In this document: positions 54,541 through 61,706 of the stretch, piece by piece
How the letters are laid out: each line of letters starts with the position of its first letter
Position numbering within the stretch: position 1 is the stretch's first letter
Source: an uncultured Lachnospiraceae bacterium
GTDB lineage: Bacteria; Bacillota; Clostridia; Lachnospirales; Lachnospiraceae
DNA length: 64,000 nucleotides
Direction: 5' to 3'
Assembly: GCA_934438085.1 (NCBI GenBank)
Contig: CAKSBC010000006.1
Location: 1 to 64,000, forward strand
The notes under the pieces: generated by a model
What the model was told of the DNA's origin: nothing
What the model saw: only the letters and a program-made list of their open reading frames with translations
The model's database searches: none
Made by a program: the position numbers and the translations under genes

Positions 54541-55261
54541 TATAGGTCGTAAAAGACAAGTGAATCAGGATTATATATTTGCCAGCACAAAGCCGGTAGG
54601 TGTTTTTCCGAACCTATTTATACTTGCAGACGGAATGGGAGGACACAAAGGCGGAGATTTTGCATCAAAGTATCTTACTGAGACCATGGTAGGATTTGTT
54701 TCAAAATCTCAGAGTCCTGATATTATCAGGGTGCTCAGAAGTGCTATCAATCTGTCCAATACCATGATACTTGAAAAGTCTCACTCAGATAGCGCGCTTA
54801 GAGGTATGGGATCAACTTTGGTTGCCGGTGTGATCAGAGATGACATTCTTACGGTTGCAAATGTCGGAGATTCCAGACTTTATGTGATAAGAGACGGAAT
54901 CACTCAGGTGACAAGAGATCATTCGTATGTAGAAGAGCTTGTTGAATCCGGAAAGATCACAAGAGAATCCGATGAATACTTCAGAAAGAAGAATATTATA
55001 ACAAGAGCTGTAGGCACAGATGATGCTGTTTCGGCAGATTTCTTCGAGGTTGATGTGCTTGACGGAGATCATATTCTTTTATGCTCTGACGGTCTGACAA
55101 ATATGGTGGATGATGACACTATACTTGCTGTGATCTCAGGACACGGAAGCTTGCAGTACAAGGCAAAAACGCTTATAGATACAGCGAATGCAAACGGTGG
55201 AAATGACAATATTGCTGTTATTTTGATCAAATATGATAAGGATGGTGAGAACAATGCTTAA
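54518..55261 (+). CDS. prpC: PP2C-type Ser/Thr protein phosphatase
   Basis: 247 residues starting inside rlmN, GGAG about 13 bases upstream. Motifs DIGRKRQVNQD, FILADGMGGHKGGDFAS, GMGSTLVAGVI, LCSDGLTN and NANGGNDNIAVILIK supply the metal-binding aspartates. No membrane segment. It dephosphorylates targets of the PASTA kinase encoded next, overlapping it by eight bases. Confidence 0.94.
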   Translation: MQAQALTDIGRKRQVNQDYIFASTKPVGVFPNLFILADGMGGHKGGDFASKYLTETMVGFVSKSQSPDIIRVLRSAINLSNTMILEKSHSDSALRGMGSTLVAGVIRDDILTVANVGDSRLYVIRDGITQVTRDHSYVEELVESGKITRESDEYFRKKNIITRAVGTDDAVSADFFEVDVLDGDHILLCSDGLTNMVDDDTILAVISGHGSLQYKAKTLIDTANANGGNDNIAVILIKYDKDGENNA

Positions 55262-57713
55262 CATAGGAGATATGCTCGATAACAGATATCAGATACTTAG
55301 CCGCATAGGACAGGGAGGAATGTCCTATGTTTATCGTGCAGCGGATACCACGCTCGGAAGAGAGGTTGCCGTAAAGGTATTAAAGGAAGAATTTGCAGAG
55401 GATGCTGAGTTTGTAGAAAGATTCAAAAATGAGGCACGCTCAGCTGCGAAGCTTTCACATCCAAATATAGTTGCTGTTTACGATATAGTTGACTCCGGTG
55501 AGCTTCACTATATTGTTATGGAGCTGGTAGAAGGAATCACTCTTAAAAACTATATAGCCAAAAAAGGCGTCCTTACTAATAAGGAAACCATAGGCATTGC
55601 ACTTCAGGCAGCAGAGGGTATTGCCGAGGCACACAGAAACGGTATTATTCACAGAGATATCAAGCCGCAGAATATTATTATTTCTAAGGACGGCAAGATC
55701 AAGGTTGCTGACTTTGGTATAGCAAAGGCAGTTTCAGGAGACACTCTCAACAGCCAGTCGGTTATCGGCTCGGCTCATTATATTGCACCGGAGCAGGCCA
55801 AATCAAAACAGGCGGATCTGAGATCTGATCTTTATTCTCTCGGTATCAGTATGTACGAGATGATAACGGGAAGAGTGCCGTATGACGGAGACAATACCGT
55901 AAATATAGTACTTGCTCATATTCAGAATGCAATGGTGCCGCCGTCTGTATATAACCATGATATTTATCCGGCTCTCAATGATATAATACTTAAGGCAACA
56001 AAAAAGGATCCTGAAGAGAGATATCAGTCAGCTGAGGAGCTTATAGATGACCTAAGACAGGCGGTAAATGAGCCTGAAGGACATTTTGCAAGACTGTATG
56101 ATACGGTATCATCAGGAGAAAAGTCTGAGGAATCTGCGGTATCAGGCGACAATGCATCTGTTTCTGATGCAGCTTTGGATGAAAGTACGACAGATAACGA
56201 AGCTGAGTTGGGCATGACATCAGATATGAATGATGCCGAAAGCGGCCTTAATGATTCTCCAAATACTGACAGTAATAATAAAGCGTCTGATAATGATACA
56301 GATGCTGCAGGACACACAGGCTTAACGCCGGCAGAAAAGAAAGCTGCAGAAGCGAAGAAGAAAATCGTTATGTTCGGAGGCTTCTTTGCGGTTATATTTA
56401 TTATCGGAGTTACAGCACTCTTCATGATAAAACGCTCAGGAGACAGAAATGCACAGCTTGCTGAGAGCTTATTAGATGCACAGACTACTGAGCAAAGCGA
56501 TGAAGAGAGCGAATCCGAGATGGATTATACCATCAGCATTAAGGGAGAGGATCTTATGCCTGATCTTATCGGTATGAATGTTGATGAGGCCAGAGCGATT
56601 TTATCAAATCAGCAGATGAGCATGGATTCTTCATCAGAGGAATTCTCCGATACATATGAAAACGGACTCATAATTAAGCAGAGTCCTTCCAGCGGAGACA
56701 TTCTCCCGGCGGGCACTACTGTATATGTGACAGTATCGAAGGGCTCGGTATTTGATGACCTTCAGAATCATACAGCTGAGGAAGCCGGCGATATGCTGGC
56801 TAAGGCAGGCTATAAGGTGGATAACACAGTAGGCTATGACTTCAGTGATGTGGTTGCAGAAGGGCTTGTATGCAGCTATAAGCTTCTGGATGTGCACGGC
56901 ATGGAGATAGATGATACGGCCTTAAGAAGCGGATACTACAGAGACAGTAACAGAGGTACTTTATCAGAAACCTTAAGCAGCGATGACGAAGCGGAGACTG
57001 AGACTACAGCGGCTTATAAGAAATCAGTTACGTCAAAGTCACACAATAAAAATGCAACTGAAATAAGGAAAAAAGCAGCCTCTGTAATGCTTATAATCAG
57101 TAAGGGAAAGCGTGAGGATTACATTCTCATGCCTGTACTTACAGGACTTACAAAAACAGAGGCCGTAAAGGAACTTGAAGAAAACGGACTCTCAGTAGGA
57201 AATGTCACAGCACTGAACACAGATGATTATCTGGAAGGACAGACTGCTGAACAGTCAGTTGCTGCAGGTGATTATGTGAAAAAGGGCTCATCAGTCGATA
57301 TTAAGATAAGTGTCGGCAATTCAGGAGAAGTAGCTGACGGAACAGAGCTTTCGATTTCAACTTCCAATAAAGGAAGCGGAAGCAATAACAGAGAAACAAC
57401 TTCAAATGAACTTAATGATGAGTATTACTACGGAAGCATAGACACCTTATGTACAATAGGAAAGCCTATGGGGCCTGGCGGAAGTGATCACGTAAGAGTC
57501 GGCGTCAGACTAAGACAGAGAGTAGACGGAGCTGATGAGTATACACAGATCAGCGCACCTATACCGGTAGCACCGGGAACCCGTATACCTATTACATTTA
57601 AGAATATACGAGGCGCTTACGGCGTGGATAACGGTTATGTAGAAGTGTTCAATGCTGACAGCGGAGAGCTTTATTCTTCATATTCCGTGAGCTTTAAGTC
57701 TGTGTATGACTAA
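55254..57713 (+). CDS. prkC: PASTA-domain Ser/Thr protein kinase
   Basis: 819 residues from the ATG at 55254 (GGTGAG upstream). Cytoplasmic kinase domain (about 8-270): GQGGMSYVYRA, AVKVL, HRDIKPQNI, DFGIAKA, APEQ. An acidic linker precedes one membrane span (about 371-394). Three PASTA-like extracellular units follow (LMPDLIGMNVDEARAILS; a second with NHTAEEAGDML; MPVLTGLTKTEAVKELEENG), then an unassigned C-terminal beta-rich domain of about 130 residues not usual in PrkC. It senses murein fragments or lipid II and phosphorylates division and metabolic proteins. It is paired with the upstream phosphatase. The stop overlaps a start-like ATG of the next gene. Confidence 0.93.
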   Translation: MLNIGDMLDNRYQILSRIGQGGMSYVYRAADTTLGREVAVKVLKEEFAEDAEFVERFKNEARSAAKLSHPNIVAVYDIVDSGELHYIVMELVEGITLKNYIAKKGVLTNKETIGIALQAAEGIAEAHRNGIIHRDIKPQNIIISKDGKIKVADFGIAKAVSGDTLNSQSVIGSAHYIAPEQAKSKQADLRSDLYSLGISMYEMITGRVPYDGDNTVNIVLAHIQNAMVPPSVYNHDIYPALNDIILKATKKDPEERYQSAEELIDDLRQAVNEPEGHFARLYDTVSSGEKSEESAVSGDNASVSDAALDESTTDNEAELGMTSDMNDAESGLNDSPNTDSNNKASDNDTDAAGHTGLTPAEKKAAEAKKKIVMFGGFFAVIFIIGVTALFMIKRSGDRNAQLAESLLDAQTTEQSDEESESEMDYTISIKGEDLMPDLIGMNVDEARAILSNQQMSMDSSSEEFSDTYENGLIIKQSPSSGDILPAGTTVYVTVSKGSVFDDLQNHTAEEAGDMLAKAGYKVDNTVGYDFSDVVAEGLVCSYKLLDVHGMEIDDTALRSGYYRDSNRGTLSETLSSDDEAETETTAAYKKSVTSKSHNKNATEIRKKAASVMLIISKGKREDYILMPVLTGLTKTEAVKELEENGLSVGNVTALNTDDYLEGQTAEQSVAAGDYVKKGSSVDIKISVGNSGEVADGTELSISTSNKGSGSNNRETTSNELNDEYYYGSIDTLCTIGKPMGPGGSDHVRVGVRLRQRVDGADEYTQISAPIPVAPGTRIPITFKNIRGAYGVDNGYVEVFNADSGELYSSYSVSFKSVYD

Positions 57714-57726
57714 GGCGGCTTTGATT

Positions 57727-58611
57727 ATGACAGGAAAAATCATAAAAGGAATAAGCGGGTTTTATTATATACACACCGCAGAGGATAAAATATTCTCCTG
57801 CAGAGCTGTGGGAATATTCAGAAAGCTCGGCATAAAGCCGTTAGTGGGTGATAATGTCGATTTCGATATTATAAGTGAGGAACGTGCTGAGGGCAGTCTT
57901 ACAGGAATAAATGAAAGAGGAAATGTTCTTATAAGGCCGGCAGTATCCAATGTTGATCAGGCGATGATCGTATTTGCAGTGCGTGAGCCTGATCCGAATC
58001 TCAATCTGCTGGACAGATTTCTCGTGCATATGGGCATGCAGGATATACCGGTTGTTGTGTACTTCAACAAAGCGGATCTGGACAGCGGCAGACTTACGGA
58101 AAAATATACAAAAATTTATGAGGCTGCAGGATATACTGTTATAAGCGGTTCTACATCGGATGATGGCTGCATAGAGCGCATAAAAGCTGCCTTGGAAGGC
58201 AAAACGACAGTTCTGGCAGGCCCTTCCGGAGTCGGAAAATCATCACTTACAAACAAGCTGTACAGAAAAGAATGTATGGAAGTAGGAGAGCTTTCGCAGA
58301 AAATTAAACGCGGAAAGCAGACAACGAGACATACGGAGCTGTTTATGATAGATGCAGACAGCTATGTGCTCGATACACCGGGCTTTACATCCCTGAATCC
58401 GAGCGGAGTTGCATCTGTCGATCTGGAATATTATTTTAATGAATTTAAGCCCCATATTTCGAACTGCAAATTTACAGGCTGCAGTCATATATATGAGGCT
58501 GAGGATATCTGTGGGGTAAAACAGGCGGTATCCTCAGGAGATATAAGCTCTGACAGATACGATAACTATTGTCAGATTTACAGTGAACTGAAGGAACAGG
58601 AGCGAAGATAA
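57727..58611 (+). CDS. rsgA: Ribosome small-subunit-dependent GTPase A
   Basis: 294 residues from the ATG at 57727, chosen by alignment with the usual start of the family (GKIIKGISGFYY); an ATG at 57706 overlaps prkC. OB-fold domain, then the circularly permuted GTPase (NKADLDSG; GPSGVGKSSL; DTPGF), and a C-terminal zinc site with Cys/His residues (CKFTGCSHIYEAEDICGVKQ). It acts in late 30S subunit maturation. Confidence 0.94.
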   Translation: MTGKIIKGISGFYYIHTAEDKIFSCRAVGIFRKLGIKPLVGDNVDFDIISEERAEGSLTGINERGNVLIRPAVSNVDQAMIVFAVREPDPNLNLLDRFLVHMGMQDIPVVVYFNKADLDSGRLTEKYTKIYEAAGYTVISGSTSDDGCIERIKAALEGKTTVLAGPSGVGKSSLTNKLYRKECMEVGELSQKIKRGKQTTRHTELFMIDADSYVLDTPGFTSLNPSGVASVDLEYYFNEFKPHISNCKFTGCSHIYEAEDICGVKQAVSSGDISSDRYDNYCQIYSELKEQERR

Positions 58612-58612
58612 A

Positions 58613-59275
58613 ATGAACTATATTATATCACCGTCGATATTATCGGCTGATTTTTCTAAGCTTGGCGAAGAAATCAGCATGTGCGCCGATGCCGGAGCTC
58701 AGTTTATCCATATAGATGTTATGGATGGAAGCTTTGTTCCTAATATTACTTTTGGACCTCCGGTAATAAAGGCGGTAAGAGGATGCACAGATAAAATCTT
58801 TGATGTTCATTTAATGATTGATGAACCTATACGCTACATTAAGGAATTCAGAGATGCAGGTGCTGATATAATTACTGTTCACTATGAGGCCTGTAAGCAT
58901 TTGGACAGAACTGTTCAGGCAATAAAGGAGAGCGGGGCAAAAGCCGGAGTAGTACTTAATCCTGCCACACCTATAGATGTTCTTTATGACATTATAGGCG
59001 AGCTTGATATGGTACTTCTTATGAGTGTTAACCCTGGCTTCGGAGGACAAAAATATATACCTTATGTTACAGACAAGATAAGACGTTTAAGAGAGCTTGC
59101 CGACAAAAGAAATCCGGAGCTTGATATTGAAGTTGACGGTGGTGTTACTCTCAGCAATGTTAAAGAGCTTATCGAAGCCGGAGCAAATGTCTTTGTAGCC
59201 GGTTCAGCCGTATTTAAGGGTGACGCAGCTGATAATATAAATAAATTCCTTGCTGTTTTTGAAGAAGCAAAATAA
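58613..59275 (+). CDS. rpe: Ribulose-phosphate 3-epimerase
   Basis: 220 residues. TIM-barrel enzyme with SPSILSADF, HIDVMDGSFVPNITFGP, DVHLMI, MSVNPGFGGQKYIP and EVDGGVTLSNV. The metal-binding His and Asp residues are all present. It interconverts ribulose 5-phosphate and xylulose 5-phosphate. Starts two bases after rsgA, the usual Firmicutes order. Confidence 0.95.
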   Translation: MNYIISPSILSADFSKLGEEISMCADAGAQFIHIDVMDGSFVPNITFGPPVIKAVRGCTDKIFDVHLMIDEPIRYIKEFRDAGADIITVHYEACKHLDRTVQAIKESGAKAGVVLNPATPIDVLYDIIGELDMVLLMSVNPGFGGQKYIPYVTDKIRRLRELADKRNPELDIEVDGGVTLSNVKELIEAGANVFVAGSAVFKGDAADNINKFLAVFEEAK

Positions 59276-59287
59276 TAGAATTAAAGA

Positions 59288-60214
59288 ATGAAAACTAAAG
59301 CATCAATAATAAAGAAAAGCAATGCCAAGGTAGAAATACCGAAAAAAATCGCAGTTATCAATGATCTTTCGGGCTATGGCCATTGCTCACTTGCAGTTAC
59401 ACTGCCGATAATTTCGGCATTAGGAATTCAGGCATGTCCTGTGCCTACAGCAATACTTTCAAATCATACAGGATTTCCGAGTGAATATAAGTATGATTTT
59501 ACAGATCATATGGAACCGTATATAGATGCCTGGAAGCAGCTAAAGCTCAATTTTGACGGCATTATCACGGGATATATGAATTATGATTCGCAGGTAAAGG
59601 TGGCAGCTCAGTTTATAGAGCATTTCAAAAAGCCCGAAACAGTAGTATTGGTTGACCCGGCTATGGCTGATAACGGAAAGCTATATCGCGGCTTTACAGA
59701 TGACTATGCTGGATTTATAAAGGACAGGCTTGTACGTCAGGCAACAGTTATTAAGCCTAATATTACAGAAGCATGTATGCTTACAGGCTTTGACTATGAT
59801 GAGATAATGTCGGCGGCCAGGGAGCATACGATGAGGAGACTTAAATCCTATCTTATGCAGATAGTCGATGATTTAAGGAAGCTCGGACCTGAGAAAATAG
59901 TTATTACCGGACTCGACAGAGGCGACAGGATACTCAACACTCTTGCAGATGAAAATGAGGTCAAGTTTATTTCTGTCAGAAAGACAGGGCATAACAGATC
60001 AGGAACCGGAGATATATTTTCATCTATAGTTATTTCATCACTTCTTATAAATATGAACCTTGAGCATGCTGTAAGGAAGGCATCGGATTTTATAGGAACT
60101 GCAATAGCTATAAGTGATGCAGCAGGAGTTCCTATTGCAGAGGGTGTTATTTTTGAAAAAATAATGTCGAGGTTAAGCGCTACTGCAGATCAGGCAAAAT
60201 ATATAAAGGGATGA
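59288..60214 (+). CDS. Pyridoxal kinase-like protein (PfkB/ribokinase superfamily)
   Basis: 308 residues. N-terminal IAVINDLSGYGHCSLAVTLPIISALGI, central VLVDPAMADNGKLY and PNITEACMLTG, and the C-terminal NRSGTGDIFSS with the catalytic Asp of the GTGD motif. This agrees with PdxY/PdxK-type pyridoxal kinases, which phosphorylate pyridoxal or pyridoxamine. The N-terminal 15 residues are an extra basic extension. It is not part of the standard neighbourhood and follows rpe by 12 bases. Confidence 0.88.
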   Translation: MKTKASIIKKSNAKVEIPKKIAVINDLSGYGHCSLAVTLPIISALGIQACPVPTAILSNHTGFPSEYKYDFTDHMEPYIDAWKQLKLNFDGIITGYMNYDSQVKVAAQFIEHFKKPETVVLVDPAMADNGKLYRGFTDDYAGFIKDRLVRQATVIKPNITEACMLTGFDYDEIMSAAREHTMRRLKSYLMQIVDDLRKLGPEKIVITGLDRGDRILNTLADENEVKFISVRKTGHNRSGTGDIFSSIVISSLLINMNLEHAVRKASDFIGTAIAISDAAGVPIAEGVIFEKIMSRLSATADQAKYIKG

Positions 60215-60257
60215 AAAGCATATAAGCTTTTTGCAAATAAAGCCGGGCTGCGGTGGC

Positions 60258-60286
60258 TTGAGCTTGAACGGCATTTGTGCTATTAT
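60258..60286 (+). promoter_or_regulatory. Promoter of serS
   Basis: TTGAGC (60258-60263), 17-base spacer, TATTAT (60281-60286) with TGC directly in front of the -10. The short hairpin AAAAGC/GCTTTT at about 60215-60231, followed by TTTGC, may weakly end the upstream operon. The leader of about 95 bases does not show a T-box. Confidence 0.6.
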
Positions 60287-60383
60287 GCTTTAGTGTATTC
60301 TTATATTAATCATTTTAATTATTATATGTATCTTATAGTCTCAAAGCTAAAGGCTGTAAGCAGATACAATAGGAGAGTATAAA

Positions 60384-61691
60384 ATGTTAGACATCAGATT
60401 TGTAAGAGAAAACCCTGAACTCGTAAAAGAGAATATCAGGAAAAAGTTTCAGGATGAGAAGCTTCCGCTCGTTGATGAGTGCATAATGCTTGATGCTGAG
60501 CTCAGAAAGGTTCAGCAGGAGGCAGATGATCTCAGAGCTAAGAGAAACAAGCTTTCAAAGGAAATCGGCGGTCTCATGGCGAAGGGACTTAAGGAGGAAG
60601 CAGAGCAGGTTAAGGCAGAGGTATCAAAGGACGGAGATCTGCTTAATGAGCTTTCATCCAAGCAGACTGAACTTACAGATGAACTTACAAAGAAGATGAT
60701 GATCATCCCTCAGATGGTTGATCCGTCTGTACCTGTCGGTAAGGATGATTCTGAAAATGTTGAAATACAGCGTTTCGGTGAGCCTGCAGTACCTGATTTC
60801 GAGGTTCCTTATCATACCGATATTATGGAAAGCTTCGGCGGAATCGACATGGATGCAGCAGGAAGAGTTGCCGGCAACGGATTCTATTATCTTATAGGAG
60901 ACATTGCAAGACTTCATGAGGCAGTACTTGCTTACGGAAGAGATTTCATGATCGGCAGAGGCTTTACCTATTGTATTCCTCCTTTCATGATCCGTTCAAA
61001 GGTCGTAAACGGAGTAATGTCATTTGCAGAGATGGATGCGATGATGTATAAGATCGAAGGTGAGGACCTTTACCTTATCGGTACCTCGGAGCATTCTATG
61101 ATAGGAAGATATATAGATCAGACAGTTGATGAGTCACAGCTTCCTATAACCATGACCTCTTATTCACCTTGCTTCAGAAAGGAGAAGGGTGCTCACGGTA
61201 TAGAGGAAAGAGGCGTATATCGTATACATCAGTTCGAAAAGCAGGAGATGATCGTAGTATGCGAGCCTGAGGACAGTGCAAAATGGTATGATGTGCTTTG
61301 GAAGAATACAGTTGATTTCTTCCGTTCACTCGACATTCCGGTAAGACAGCTTGCATGCTGCACCGGAGACCTTGCTGACCTTAAGGTTAAGTCCTGTGAC
61401 GTCGAAGCATGGTCACCAAGACAGAAGAAATACTTTGAGGTTGGATCATGTTCAAACCTTGGAGATGCTCAGGCAAGACGTCTTAAGATACGTATTAAGT
61501 CTAAGGAGAAGGGCAACCACCTTGCACATACACTTAACAATACCTGTGTTGCACCTCCTCGTATGCTTATAGCATTCCTTGAGAATAATCTTCAGGCAGA
61601 CGGCTCTGTAAGAATACCTGAGCCGCTCAGACCATATATGGGAGGAACCGAGGTACTTGTACCGAAGTATAACTCAATAACAAAAAAGTGA
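60384..61691 (+). CDS. serS: Seryl-tRNA synthetase
   Basis: 435 residues with AGGAGAG upstream. N-terminal coiled-coil arm (about 25-110, LDAELRKVQQEADDLRAKRNKL) that grips tRNA-Ser, then the class II core with FRKEKGAHG, TSEHSM, and motif 3 in TLNNTCVAPPRMLIAFLENN. It charges tRNA-Ser with serine. No T-box precedes it. Confidence 0.95.
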   Translation: MLDIRFVRENPELVKENIRKKFQDEKLPLVDECIMLDAELRKVQQEADDLRAKRNKLSKEIGGLMAKGLKEEAEQVKAEVSKDGDLLNELSSKQTELTDELTKKMMIIPQMVDPSVPVGKDDSENVEIQRFGEPAVPDFEVPYHTDIMESFGGIDMDAAGRVAGNGFYYLIGDIARLHEAVLAYGRDFMIGRGFTYCIPPFMIRSKVVNGVMSFAEMDAMMYKIEGEDLYLIGTSEHSMIGRYIDQTVDESQLPITMTSYSPCFRKEKGAHGIEERGVYRIHQFEKQEMIVVCEPEDSAKWYDVLWKNTVDFFRSLDIPVRQLACCTGDLADLKVKSCDVEAWSPRQKKYFEVGSCSNLGDAQARRLKIRIKSKEKGNHLAHTLNNTCVAPPRMLIAFLENNLQADGSVRIPEPLRPYMGGTEVLVPKYNSITKK

Positions 61692-61706
61692 TCCTGAGGT
61701 AGGAAA

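Noticed and set aside
60215..60240. Terminator after the pyridoxal kinase-like gene
   Set aside because: The stem is only six A/T-rich pairs with a short T run. It is mentioned with the serS promoter but is too weak to list alone.
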